A stretch of DNA of 64,000 nt from Luscinia megarhynchos (taxonomy: Eukaryota; Chordata; Aves; Passeriformes; Turdidae): NCBI GenBank assembly GCA_034336665.1, contig JAPFBE010000003.1, positions 35,748,360 to 35,812,359 of the forward strand. Direction: 5' to 3'. The position numbers and the translations under genes were made by a program. The stretch's first letter is position 1. Each line of letters starts with the position of its first letter. Below, piece after piece: positions 35,467-48,391 of the stretch. A model generated the notes under the pieces. That model worked only from the letters and a program-made list of their open reading frames with translations, was not told the DNA's origin and ran no database searches.

Positions 35467-37082
35467 CACTCTGACCAAGAGATCTTTGCTCATCTTTCTT
35501 CCCTTACAGCTGAGTGAGGAAGCTAACCTAAAATTCTACTGACTTTCAGGTAGATGTTCTTTTGTTAATTGCATGAATTTTGCTCACTTTGACATTGTAG
35601 CAACAAAATTTGAAAAAAAAAGTAAGAATAGGGAAATTAAAATTCTCTTGGGAAATACAACGTAGTTAGAAAGAGAGGTCATTGAATTTGAAATATTTGG
35701 AATGGTGAAAATGAGTGAATGAGTGAATTGAGTTATTTCTTTTTCTGGAAGACTGTTACAGCCAGTAAATAATTATATTAAAAAAAGAGCTTTGGAACCT
35801 TCCCATTCAGGTCAATACACTTGTCAACTCCAGACAGTGATTTGGAGGACAATTTTTCTGCAAACATTAATCCTCTTTTAATTTGGGCTGGGTTAAAACT
35901 CAGGTTTCTATCTAAATATCCCTGAAATACATGTGTGAATGTCCTGTTCTTCTGTGTGCCTATATGAGAGATGAGTTTCAGAATTATTTTCCTTCTTTAT
36001 AGCATAAATGGTTTTCTAAAAACATGCCCCTGTCTTGCAAGTCATCAAATGCAATTGATATAGGCCCTGGGAAGAAGAAAACAGAGGGTAGAGAATTACA
36101 GACTCAGTATAGCAGAGGTCCTCATCAAGGCTGTGTGCATCAAACCAAAGTGAATTCAACACTGTATCACCACTAATTCTGTGTGATCTAGAAAGGCCCT
36201 GTTCATGCAAGCTTTCACTGTGACACTGCTCATTATATCCTGGACTGCTGCCTTTTAAACCTCTTAGTTTTTGACTGATGAACTCAGGGAATGAAGTGTT
36301 AATGAAGCCTTGACGTGCTGGTCCCAGTTTTGCAGAGGTGTATTATCACAAAGAGCACTGGCACTCAAATTTAGGGTGTCAAAATACCCACCTGTGTGGT
36401 TAGGCACTGAGGTGAAATTCAGAGCAAAACACTGCTTGATGCCAACACCTCCAACATCCGTACGGGTGTCTTAGCAGCCTTGGTGGAGTTATGTGCAGTT
36501 TCAGCCACACCTGCCACTTGCATGGGCAAACACGTCCGAAACTTATGCCCTGCAGAGCTCAGCCATCCCAGCCCTTCCTCCCATGGCACACAACTCCAGT
36601 CATGCTTCCCAAGAAGGAACTGGAGCTCTCCTGCTAAGGCGTGCTGGTGGTGCTGCTGCCACCAGCTGTGTGTTCCAGCCAGCGCAGGGGTGACTGTGCT
36701 TTGCAAGCTGAGCAAGAGCAGCCCCCTGCCAAACCTGGGTATATCTCTGCCGACCAAATGGCAACAAGGGTAATGAGGCAAACACAGCACAGCTTTTCTG
36801 ACAGCTTTACAACAATATTGCTCCACTGGGAGGGCACCAGAATGACCAAAATCAGTCGTCTCCCGTCTATGAATTAATATGTGGGAGAACTAGGTTGTAA
36901 ATTTTGCCTGTGGTGTATCATACTACAAGAAAAACCAAACAAATCACTCAACTGGCATTACATTTTGCATCTGACGCTGACCAAAAGTGAACTCAGGGCA
37001 AAGTGCAAGAATAAATCAGGGATCTTTCCAGTGTGTTTTGTCTAAACATCCAAGCATTAGGAACTTACTGTTCTAGAAGTGA
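35467..37082. other. Unannotated sequence with a GC-richer patch
   Basis: Between about 36420 and 36870 the base composition becomes GC-richer and several overlapping frames are open on both strands. None matches a known protein. It could be a decayed LTR or unrelated unique sequence. Confidence 0.45.
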
Positions 37083-37104
37083 TTCTTAAATATTTCTTAA
37101 ATAT
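37083..37104. repeat. 11-bp tandem duplication
   Basis: TTCTTAAATAT occurs twice in direct succession. Confidence 0.85.
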
Positions 37105-39452
37105 CAATGACTTTTAGCTTAGAGCTTCAAGGAGATCCACTTAATCCTCACACAATCAAAGAGTCTGATTGTTATGTATATGTACAGTGGCCATCCAGAA
37201 ATCTGTAGCTGTCCTCCCAACCTTAACTAAGTGCCCTCATCACCAGTGTAGGTTAAAATACATACCTGGGCAGACACCAAGGACACACTCTCAAGATTTC
37301 TTCTTGAATATATTCTGTTAAAAAATGTTGTATCAAGCTGTAGCACAACATGCTCTGCTGACTGTCCTGTAAATTGTTCCCCTCTTTCTTTCAAATGCTG
37401 CATGGTATAAAATGAGCATACAATAGACAGAGTATTAAATATTAGATTTTTTTCCTAAGTATGAAGCAAAAGCCTTCTCAGGTCTTGCTTTCTAAATAAA
37501 TTAACCTCAGAAAGTAGATGCATTTTGCAAGGCTATTTCCAATGGATTTGGGTTGGATTTGGTCTGACAATTTCTCATTTAGACTGATGGCTTACAGGAC
37601 ATTTAGGAAGAGGAATGCCCACTATCTGGGTCTTGATCAGCCTGTGACAGGAGCCACAGGCTGACACAAAAGAGAGCTGGGGAGAACTGTGAAACTCTAA
37701 AATCTAAGTGCGGTGCTTTGCAGCATATCTCTTGATACAACTTACAAGATGAAGTACAGAAGGAATGAGAATGGGAAATTACTAACAGTTAACCAATGTC
37801 CTGAGTACTCAGGTACCTGAGTCCATTTGTATCGATAAAACTTGAGATATTTGAGCCAAAACTTGACAGAATTATGCAGAGAGATCCTGAAATTTTATTG
37901 TCATTAGCATTAAATTGTCATTAACTTGAATTTTTAGTTAATTATATATTTATTTTTTTTTGTGGTTTACACTCAGCATCCAAATATACATTCCTTATCT
38001 AAGTTTTCTTTGAACTTTCGTAAAACCATGACTGAGGTTTTAAGAAAGGCCAGGCTCTGGAACATAATGCGAGCTCCTGCCACTCTGAATGCTGCCTGAA
38101 ATATTGCTCGTGCTTTTATCAGTGTCTTGATTTCTGCCTTTGGTACAAGGATGTGTGCATTTGGTGTTTCCTCTCCTTGTGTTCTTATTTAGTATGGGCA
38201 TATTTGTTTTCATTTCCATCCCACCATGCTTTTTGTCTTTGAATGTCAATTTTAAATAGATACTCATGTGAGGGGGAAAAATATCACCAACATATGGAGA
38301 ATATTTGGGGTATTGGTAAAATTGTTTGTTCTCAAAAGATTTGATATTTGCTTGATTATGTTTCAGATATCACACTGTTTTGAGAAAGCCATCTGAGGCT
38401 TGCAGACAGAATATTTTCAGACTAGAAACACTGTATATTTTAAATGAAATATATATCTGTCTTTTATTCTCCTAATAAAACCTCCATTTTCAAAAGGGTT
38501 TTTTAAATGGATTCTTTGTGTTCAAATCTGTCTTTCTCTACATGTCAAATAAATCAGACTTTTTTTTCTGAAATGCCTGGATTGTGTGCCCTGACATGCT
38601 TATAAACCAAATGCAGGAACAGCAGAACCCCACTGCAGAAATAATTACTTCATGCACAACGTCCACAACTTGTTTCCACTGTTTAAACTCAGACACATTG
38701 TTCTTATTTCCACTCCTCACAAGACATTTGTTCTTTTCACTGTTCCATACTTTGAGTGGATGAGGTTCATCTGGTTTGTTGATATTATAAAATATGGAAT
38801 TCTTGTATTAATGGTTATAAAATCATATGGGAATACTTTACACCATGTCTTTGTCATGATGCAGTATTAACTGGTATCATATAGAATGAGTTAACATGAT
38901 ATTGAATTACTCCTTTTTATGTCATTCACATTTTTTCTTTCTAAAGACTTTTTGTATTATGTTATATTTATGAAGTGAGCAAAATTGATACTGAAAAAAA
39001 ACTCTCAAAGCAGTTTTGACCCTAATTTAGCAATATTTAAATCAACATATTAAGTCTGAGACTCCTGAAAAGCCACCCCTCTAAAAGTGATATTTTAAAA
39101 TACTGTAATATATTGTTGGTACAAGTGTCCAGCCACAAACCCGCCACTAAATCAGTTCATATTGTTAGCGCCTGTTTTGCTGTTATGAAGGAATGCAAGG
39201 CAGAGGTAGTCATATTTTCTTTTATGGCAGAAAAGATGGGGAGAGTTTGACAAGGTTCTCAAACCTGGGTCAGAAGAGCACTTGAGTTGAAGCTGGATCC
39301 ATATCTTAGAAGGTCTTAAAAGCCTGATAAATGAGAAAAAGCCAAACTTTTTCCTCCTGAGCTGTAGCAGCTGCCAAGGAGATATCAAATACCAGATCAG
39401 TAGGACAAAAATCAGATGCTTTGTGCATTATTCCAACAAATTAAGAATTATT
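37105..39452. other. Unannotated sequence, about 2.3 kb
   Basis: AT-rich, no recognised gene or transposon. Confidence 0.55.
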
Positions 39453-39600
39453 ATCAGAGAATCATGGAAAGGTTTGAGTTGGAAAGGATCTTGAAATCAT
39501 CTAGTTCCAATCCCCCTGCCATGGGCAGAGATACTACCCAGTGTATCAGGTTGCCCAGGGCCCCATCCAACCTAGACAAGTACCCAACTCTAGTGATAGT
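39453..39600 (-). mobile_element. CR1 LINE 3'-end fragment, minus strand
   Basis: 'AGAGAATCATGGAAAGGTTT' then 'GAGTTGGAAAGGATCTTGAA', 'ATCATCTAGTTCCAATCCCC', 'CTGCCATGGGCAGAGATACT' and 'CAGGTTGCCCAGGGCCCCAT' then 'CCAACCTAGACAAG' match the antisense CR1 3' end almost base for base. The element is 5'-truncated at about 150 bases. The frame at 39416-39607 spans it and is not a gene. Confidence 0.96.
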
Positions 39601-42104
39601 ATATTAAAAGAGGCAGATTAAAAGCAGAAATGCAACTTAGCATTGTAGATAGAACTTAGACACAATACAGAACTATTTTGAAATTCTGATCTTGACAATC
39701 TGTTTTAACTTAAGAGGTATAAAATATGTGAACAGAAAGCCTCAGAAGTCCTGGTCTTTCCTCCCAGGTAATACTTTCATGATCCATAAAACTGGGTTCA
39801 TTTTCATGCATATTCCATCTCTATTTTAGGCCTAAAAATAGCTAGAAGTACAATTCAAGAGGAATTAGGGGTGATTTAGACTTTTTGTTGTCCACTTTGT
39901 AACTGGTGTAAATGAACATACTCTGTAACAGTGTTGAGTAGATCCCAGAGCTAATAATGTAAGTGACAAACCTCACACTGTGGACTGATGTCACATAAGC
40001 CTCTTGATTTCTTGTTTTAATTGCATTTTTTTAAATCTACTGTCCTCCTTTTCCTTTTTAATTCTCATGATAACAATCTGTAGATGAAGAGATTCTTGAT
40101 GTTATAATAGGTATAAAATACATAAAAATAAACAGTGGAAAAAAATAGGCATTCTTAAATGGCCAGGCAGTTTATTTCACATATGCTCAGTCTCTTGACT
40201 TAACAGGTCTTTTCTGCTGTGTTTTTGGAGGTGCCAGTATCACTGATAATGATCTATTTGTCACAGATTGACTGAACACAGTCATCACCAGGAATTATGT
40301 CCAAGATACTTGGTCTTTACCAAATTTCCACCTGCCAAGGTCATTTTCACCTTCCACAAATCCTAATTCTCCATCTGCTGAAATCATTGCTGTCAGCACT
40401 ATCACTACAGTCATTAGCACTGCTGTGGATTGTGTCTGTGATTTTTTCTTTTTGAAATGTTTAGTTTAGAAACAGTCTCAGTTTTTCTAGAACTCATCTT
40501 TTGTTAATGATCCTTCTCTGGTGTCAATAAACATGACACCAGAAAATCTGAAGTATCATGTGCCAATAGTTTCACATAGTGACTTGAGAATAGCCCTGGT
40601 CAAGATATTCTACCAGAACATCAAGAAAGTTGGGAAGGCAGCAGGAAAACCCTTGTGGATTTCTGCCACTAGCTTGAGAAGTTCTTTGGAGAATTCAATA
40701 ACCCTCGTACTTCCCACAGTGTAAAAAAAATGTAACTGCAAGGAAATGGGAAAAGGATAGAGCACAATTTAATTCTGCCCTGGATTTGATTTAAATTTTA
40801 TGTGGTTCAGGTTGCTGCTATGCTATGGCTGAACTACAGATCAGTGTCTACTGTTGTATGCATATCATATCCTATCATGATTGGTATAGATGATTCTGGC
40901 TTTTCTAGAAATCCTCTCAGAGGAGACAGGATTCTCCCTCTGGAGTAAAAACTGGATTATTTCTGAAAGAGGAGGATAAAGCCTAAAGGCTTGCTTCTCT
41001 ATCACTAATGAGTTGAGAAAAGTAATTTATCCCATGTTTGTCCCATCTTCCTTATTTGGAACATTCACATAAATTATTTCATATCCACTGAGCTTCTTGC
41101 ATGAAAGTAACTTTACAAGTTAAAGCAAGAAGTATCTGAAAAGCATTGTTGAAAATCCACAAGGAAATAGTACCAATTTTCATTATGGAACAAGAATTCC
41201 TTTCCTTATGACTGACAATATCCCTGTGATGTTGCAAGGCAATTTCTGATGTCTTTAGTCAGTGGCTACAGAGACTTTACAGAGAGTGAGCTTCCTCCAG
41301 CTCTTGTGGAACCTGCAGTTAAAATATAATTCAGGGACCCAGGAAGTAGTAAAAATAATGAAAAATTACCATATGGAGCTTTTTACTAGAAAGCTGGGGA
41401 ATGCACCTTTTGCATATTACCATTTCTCAGCATACACTTGATGTGCTGAGGAAAGACTTTGTGCACAGCTTTGCCTCCTCATTGCAGCCATATCTATTTC
41501 TAACACACTAAACAATCTGCTTTTCTAAAAGTTTCTTTTTGCTTCACTCCTGCTGTGTCTTTTTTAAAAATAATTCTAGTTCTCTCTGCCAGTTCCCATA
41601 CATCTTTCTCACTGTGAGCTGCTCCCATTACCACTCCCTTTTCCCTGAGGCTCTGGCATATGATGCCAATTTTTACATTAACAGCCCAGATACCCAGCTG
41701 ACTTTGGAAAGCAAAGTCCAACAGGTCAACCTACAGATCAACCAAATCTTCTGAAATGTTTATGTGTCAAATCTGAGCTAACTGAAGAGGTACCTTATAC
41801 AGTAGATGGGAAGATATAGATCTTTCCAGAGGTTGATTTGTCTTCTTCCACTGAGGAAACTGAAAGAGCTGTCTCAGATTAGATATGAGATAAACAAGAA
41901 AAGTAATATCATTCTGTGTCCAATGCTTCTTTCCATCTGTGCAAGAAATGATTGCCTGCTTTCTCCTTCCCTGCCAGAGAACTGGGCCTTTCAATAAGCA
42001 GAGGAGTAAAGAGTAACTGCTGTAGGGCTATACTTTTTTAAAAAGAAGCAGTCTGCTTTCAGGACATTTTCAGTACTTGCTTTCATTTACCCAAAAAGTA
42101 ATGC
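39601..42104. other. Unannotated sequence, about 2.5 kb
   Basis: No gene or transposon recognised. Frames on opposite strands at 41500-41997 mirror one another without a domain. Confidence 0.55.
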
Positions 42105-42134
42105 TTTTTTTCTTTTTTTTTTTTTTTTTTTTTT
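42105..42134. repeat. Poly(T) tract
   Basis: Two T-runs interrupted by one C. The longer is 22 T (42113-42134). Confidence 0.95.
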
Positions 42135-45100
42135 ACTTCACTTCTTTTTTTCTTAAACAAAAGCTGAAATTTACTCTGTGCTTCTGTTAATTAGTTATTG
42201 GCATATTGCTCCTAACAAACTTCTTCGGCCCTTCAGTTCCATTAGGGTGAGTGCTGGACTGCATGCAGCTAATGCTTTCAGATGTATTTTTTTCCTTCTG
42301 TGGTTCTAGCAGACATGGCAGGATCATCTGGATGTACAGGTGAAATTCTAATTTGTGAAGAGCCATTCAAAGTTCACTTAGCCCAACATAAATCAACTTC
42401 ATTCAGTTTGTAGTAAACCTTCAAACAAATCAGGGAATCCAAAAATAGACAAGATTTGGTGATAACTATTACATAAAATTTTGTTGCCATTTAAGTAAAT
42501 CAAAATTCAATTTAATTTCATTCATCTTAACCCTTATTTTTACAATTGAGACACAGTGAGATAAGTCTGTTCAGCTGCTATTTTTTCTTCTTATTTTTAA
42601 TGAAAGATTCTAGTATGGCTCTTCAGAGTGAGAATATTAATTGCTACTGCTGTGTATCGAATGCAAACTCTGGCACTGTGCTTGCCATTTTACAGTCATG
42701 AGTATATAGTGACTTATTTTCACTCCAGGTGTATAAGAGAACAGGCTCTAGCTTCCAAAGCAAACCACTTTGTAAACCAACCACTTTGGGTTCTGCCTCT
42801 CCTTCCCCCATGAGTATTCTTCCTTATTTAGCCCACACACCAAGTTCTCAAAAAAGGTCAATACATATTGACATAGGGTATTATGAAATCATTATTCTAA
42901 ACAGATTTTGTGATTTGAAGCCCAGCAATGAGAATTCATACTGGATCTGCCTTGGATATGCAGTAAAAGTAGAAAAATGAAGATAATCATTATACATGCC
43001 TGTAAACAGTGCTTGTAAATTTTGCATAGACAAGTTTTAAAGACACATATACACTTGCATATGCTTTAACATATGTCTATTGCACAGGATCAAGCTAAAA
43101 GGATGCTTAAAATTAGAACTACACTTCCAGGATTCCTTCATTTAATAAAATGTAGAAATTGTCAAACTAATTGCCTTGCTTAAATGTATATTTAGAAGAA
43201 TATATTCCTACATTTCTTGAAAAGTGATTCCACAAGATATGTTTGAGATACTCCATTCTGAATTTCTGCTGCCTATATTTTCTTCTATGATTCAATGACA
43301 TAAATAAAGGTTATAATAGGTACTGGTAGATTACATTTACAGTTATTTATTCAGGAAAATTACTAAGGACAGTAAGAAGCTTTGACATACTTGTAAAGGC
43401 TTCATTTAAACTGAAAGCTGTTCAAATCTATCCAGCATCAAATGATTCAGATGCTGTTAAGAGAATGGAAGCTATTCTTAATCCATATCAATCTAACAAT
43501 AGATTTTTCAGCAATTTATTGCTGGTATTTTCACATCTGTAAAGTCTTATCTTTTCAACCTCTTTTGTCTTAGAAGAGTTTCATAGCTATGGAATGTTGC
43601 ACATTGTTTGGTTTGGTTATTTTTTTGTGTATGTAAAACTGGTGTATAAAGCATTGAAAGATCTCAGATGGTGCTCCCACAGTGCTATCTGTATGGTTCA
43701 TGGGGTCATGAATGCACAGCCAAGCCCAGGATTTGATCTTAAAAGGTGTTTTTCCATCTGATTTCATGACCGTGTCTTATCTCCATTTAAAATACAAGTA
43801 TTTTACATACATCCCTATTCTGCAACTTTACCTGCCATTTTGGATAAGTAATTTCCATCCTGTGGTTTTTGTTCCCATATGGTATTGTAAAACAATTGTA
43901 AGAAAACAGATGTCTGAGATTTCAAACAGCAATTAACTGCTATACTTTACTGACATATACTTCTCTTTGTGATAGTGAGAGTTTATTCTTATTGTTGCCA
44001 ACTTCCGAACATCGGTATAATGAAAGTACTGAAACATCAATCAGTGGAAGGTATGAAAGAAGTGCAAGAAAAAAAAGGGAATGGAATGCAAATCTGTGAC
44101 AAGAGTGAATTTAAGAGAAACATACTAATTGACTTAAATGGAAAGAGTTTTCATCAATTTTCTTCTAAGTTTGTATGCCATCCAAAGAGTTTAGGTTGGG
44201 CTGATGGTTAAGACACTTTCTAGATGGCTGGGGGCAAGTGGGTCTCCTCCAGCAAGTATAACTCTCTCCACCATGTGCTTATGCAGACCTGATTATCTGT
44301 GGCTGGGAGATGTGGCATTGCCTTCAAAGCTGCTCCAGCAAAAGGGACATTCCTGGCTGCCCCTTAATGCTGTTGCCTGATCTCTGTCAAATGAGGCTGC
44401 TGTGTATTTGTATTTTTGTTGTATGAAAAAGCATAAAGTGTAGAGTTTATACCACATTGGTTTTGTCTACATGCAAGGCTAATCAGTTAGGCTTCCTTTA
44501 AATAAATGCAGTGTAATAAGTCCTTCTACAGCACAAAAAATCTCATCCTTGTACACATCTCTAAGCAGGTCAAATGATCAGTACATTAGAGACTTCTGTT
44601 TCTCTCCAGTGGCTATGACAGGTACTAAGACAATTTGCTTGAATTCATGAATATTCAGCATGGATCTGTGGAATTTCTGTACTACAACTCCTTAAGACTT
44701 TTGCATTATAGTCAATGTATTATTGATAGGCTCAGGGTCACACATTTAGAAACAACCACGGAGATAGCCAAAATATTCTAGGTGATTTAGATTTTTAAAA
44801 ATCCAGTTATTGGATGAGGAGCATAAAATTCACATAGTACAACAGAAAAAAACAAGGAGAAAGAAATATGGAGATGAATATATAAGTTACAGTAGTAATG
44901 AGGTGTGATAACCTTGGATTTATGAATTAATTTCAATTGGTTGTGGGCTGAATTTTTTGTTACCTGCCAGCTTCAGTTTAATAGCTATTGCCTTATGGTC
45001 ATCTTTTGCATGGAAAAGAGAGGTCAGAGAAAATAAGTCACTTAGTCTTTAAGAAATAGCTTTTGTTAGGTGAGAAAGCAGTTATAGCTTTGTGACTTTC

Positions 45101-45420
45101 TGAAACGTAGCTCCACCAAAAAATGCAGGGGGAATGCTTTACTGCTACTTTTTTTTCACAGTCTGCCTCCATTTGTTTGTCATGGCATGCTTCTCAGTGG
45201 GGGTTTTCCACCTTATCTCTTCACTGACATTTTTGTTTTCTTTCTCTCCACCTTCATTCCCACACACAGTAGTATCTCAGTTGTATCTTGATGTGGGCAC
45301 AGGAAAAAAGATACAGTTTTCCTTCCAGCATCTCAGTAGGGCTGTCAGTGACTACTGAGTAGAAGCCATTTGTAGCTGTGGACGTTTCCAAAATCTGGAC
45401 ACTGCTTTTTAAGGAGCTGG
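42135..45420. other. Unannotated sequence, about 3.3 kb
   Basis: No gene or transposon recognised. The 80-codon frame at 43969-44211 shows no domain. Confidence 0.55.
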
Positions 45421-45517
45421 GTTTTTTTGTTTGTTTGTTTGTGTTTTTTGTGGTTGTTTTGTTTGTTTGTTTTTGTTTGTTTTTTCTTCTTTTTTTTTTT
45501 TTTTTTTTCTTTTTTTT
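45421..45517. repeat. (GTTT)n and poly(T) tract
   Basis: GTTT units grade into T19 (45490-45508) and T8. The minus-strand Lys-rich frame at 45345-45560 is an artefact. Confidence 0.95.
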
Positions 45518-45833
45518 CTGAGAGGCAGAATATGTTCAATATGACAGCTATCATGACCAACCTCTAGTTCTAGAAAATTACTACTAAAGAATTTTAAACA
45601 TCTGTAACTGAAGGGAAAAATTCTGGCTTTGTAGCTAGTGTGTGTTAAAGTCTTTTTCTGAAATCAGCATATTATGTACAGTCATAAAGGGAAGGTTTTA
45701 GGAGAAAAATAATATTTTTTAATAGATCAACAGATCCTGTTAAAAACAGAAAAAAGCTTTGGGTGTACAGAAGCCTTCATCTGTAAGAAGCTCATGTAAC
45801 ACCATTGGCATACAGTCAAATTCCTCAAAAAAT
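45518..45833. other. Unannotated sequence
   Basis: Nothing recognised. Confidence 0.5.
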
Positions 45834-45849
45834 ATGAATTTAAATTCAT
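45834..45849. repeat. 16-bp perfect palindrome
   Basis: ATGAATTTAAATTCAT is its own reverse complement, in very AT-rich sequence. Confidence 0.75.
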
Positions 45850-46333
45850 GAAATTAATAAGTCTGATGAATTATTTGTAACAGTGTACATAATATTAGCT
45901 AGCTATTCAGCAATATTCATATAACTGGACATATTGCATGTTCCAGTTAATTGCAATTGGTTTTGAATATGCATATTTCAAAAGCAAACATTACTTGTAC
46001 ACTTCCAGATTTTTCTGCTAATGAAGCCATAACATTTTAGCAAGAATGGGTAATGAATTTTTAGTATAGAAATACACAGCTGCAGCATTTGAATTGAAGA
46101 ATCACTTTCTCTGTTCTACTTGAACCATTGCTTCATTTGCTTTAGTAGAAAGAAATATCACAGTTACCTACTAATTGTGTTAATGCTATAGGAGAGAAAA
46201 ATGTCATTTCAGCCCCCTAGCCCCCTAGAGAACTATATATCTTATTCTACTACTACCTACTTTTACTACCTATTTAAGGATTAAGAACTCTCAAAGTCCA
46301 AAACCACTTCTCTGTATAATGAGGAAAAAAACT

Positions 46334-46340
46334 CAACAGC

Positions 46341-46375
<35 letters not shown>

Positions 46376-46432
46376 AACAAAACAAAAAAAACCAAAAAAA
46401 AAACCCAACAAAAAACCCCAAAACCCCCCAAC
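46334..46432. repeat. (CAA)n microsatellite and A/C-rich tail
   Basis: About 13 CAA units with one CAG interruption (46334-46375) grade into CAAAA and CCCCAAAA words. The plus-strand polyglutamine frame at 46319-46516 is an artefact of the repeat. Confidence 0.95.
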
Positions 46433-47984
46433 AATATAATTTCAGTAAATTTCAGTATAATACTTTGGAAATCCCTTAATATTTCCTTGTGTGTCATCTG
46501 GGAAATAAATAACTGAGAATTTCAGTGGTGATTAATTAATGACAAGATATTATGGAAGCAAAGAGAAAAGTGGTCATTGGAAAACAAAGAAAATATTACA
46601 ATTGTAATAAATAATTGTGATCGCTTCTGTGCATGTTCCCCACTTCCTCAACTGGAAAACCTTGTAGCTTTCTTTTGTTGGTTCTGCTGTTTCTAACAAC
46701 AGTAACTGGTAACTACCACATTGAGAGTGTGAGAAGGCAGAAATCCCTTGCCATAGCTGGGCTCTTATGGCAAATGTACAGCATGGAGACACAGACACTG
46801 AACCACAAGCTGTTTCCTACCTGCAGAAACCTACTCGAGCAAAGTAAAAAAAAAGTTTTAATTTTGTCCATTGTAGCACCTTTAAATTTTGCTGATGTGC
46901 TAGAGAAACTAGGGGAAATTAGGGTCTCCTTCCTTTAATATGCTGTGGAGAAAATCTTACAGACAACTGTCTGCAAGACAGATTTTAAGTAGACTATCTA
47001 TATTTTCTCTGCAGTGATTATAAACAATAAGATAACTACTTCTGCATGGTAGATGTCTGGATAGAAGCCCAGTGTCTGGTGAAAGTAATCCCACCATCTA
47101 TGCTTTTACCCTTGCTGCACCCTTTTCAAGTTTATGACAGAGAGAAATATCAGCAGTTGCAGATCCTACAGCTCAAGAACTGTAAATAAAGAGCTTTCTG
47201 AGTTTCACAGAGCTTTCAATTTCCTACCCCTCCCTCCCAGACAGTGGAGAAATGCTAGAAGCAGTAGGTAGGAAGCAATGTACTGGCAGCTTGTAGGAGT
47301 GTGAGATGAGTATGTGATGAAGGGGTGTGGCAGCAGTGTAATGGCAGAAAATCTGAAAAGTGGGAGTCCTTGTGAAAAAAAGGAGCTGCACAAAAACTAG
47401 AGCAGGGAAATGCATGCTATATTTAGAATGGTAGCCAAAAAAAATATGGGATGAAGTTGTATTAAGAGGTATTATGGAGACATGGGTCACTATAGGAGGA
47501 GGTGAGTTGAACAGGAAGACTTAGAGAAAATAGTTGGAGGGAAATCTTAAAAGAAAAGGAAGAGTCAGCTAGTATATAGATTAGCTTTTGTATGAGAAAA
47601 GAGTAAACAAACTAGTAGTTATCAAGCCCAGAAAATAACAGATTTGAGGAGATATAAAAAATGTCTACAAAATGGTGTTAAGGAGAAGGTAGACTATTTT
47701 TTCACTCTTTCAAAAAGAAGTTGATGAAGTTAGCAGTATCTGAACTAAAAAAGAAGAAAAAAAACCAGAAGACTTGTGAATTTTTTTGTCAGAAGATGTC
47801 ATTGAAATTAAAAGCTTGTATAGACTTGAGACAAAAAACTCTGAGGAAGATAATGTCATTTGAAGTTACTAATTATGTGGCAACCAGAGGCAGTTCAGCA
47901 AATCCACTGAACTGAAAATGTTTGAAGGCTGAGAGAATTCTGGAAGTACCACGTAAACTTGTTTTGTTTGTATTTCACCTTAGG
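46433..47984. other. Unannotated sequence, about 1.5 kb
   Basis: Frames at 46574-46938 (both strands) and 47205-47490 have no domain. No transposon recognised up to the CR1 tail that follows. Confidence 0.5.
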
Positions 47985-48070
47985 TATTTGCTTACAGCTA
48001 TTGCTAGAGAAAGCATACTGAGTTAGATGATCCTTAGCCTGACACAGCATGGTTGCATTTATTTTCTAAG
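47985..48070 (+). mobile_element. Ancient CR1/L3-like LINE 3' end, plus strand
   Basis: 'GAGAAAGCATACTGAGTTAG' followed by 'ATGATCCTTAGCCTGACACA' and 'GCATGGTTGCA' matches the deeply conserved CR1/L3 tail 'GATACTGGGCTAGATGGACC', 'TTTGGTCTGACCCAGTATGG'. It is followed by TTTATTTTCTAA in place of the usual TTCTTATGTTCTTA. Upstream, 'GCTATTGCTAG' fits the 'CTGTTGCTGG' of the same tail. This older branch is shared widely among amniotes. Confidence 0.8.
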
Positions 48071-48331
48071 TAGGGTTGAGAAAGAGAAAAAAGGAGACTG
48101 CTACTATAATTCAGAAAGTATTATGGAAGCAGTATTTAGGGAAACAGTTTTTTCTCAGAATATACATTTAAAAAATACAAGCTTAGGAATTATTATTTTA
48201 AAGCAAGTTTTCCTAAGAACATCCATCTATAGAGAGAATTTCCAAGTCAGTTTCTAGCAGTCTCTAAGTGCTGGCACAATCTGTTTGGGAAACCTTACTT
48301 TGATTACTGTATGTTAAGAAAAGCCCCAGTT
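48071..48331. other. Unannotated sequence
   Basis: Nothing recognised. The frame at 48027-48257 begins inside the LINE tail. Confidence 0.5.
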
Positions 48332-48391
48332 CAAACCAAAACCAAACCAAACCAAAAACAAAAACAAAACAAAAACAAAACACCAAACAAA
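48332..48391. repeat. (CAAAA)n/(CCAAA)n low-complexity tract
   Basis: Repeating CAAAC, CCAAAA and CAAAA words on the plus strand. Confidence 0.9.

Noticed and set aside
46319..46516. Polyglutamine-encoding frame
   Set aside because: It is a translation of the (CAA)n microsatellite, with no surrounding exon structure.
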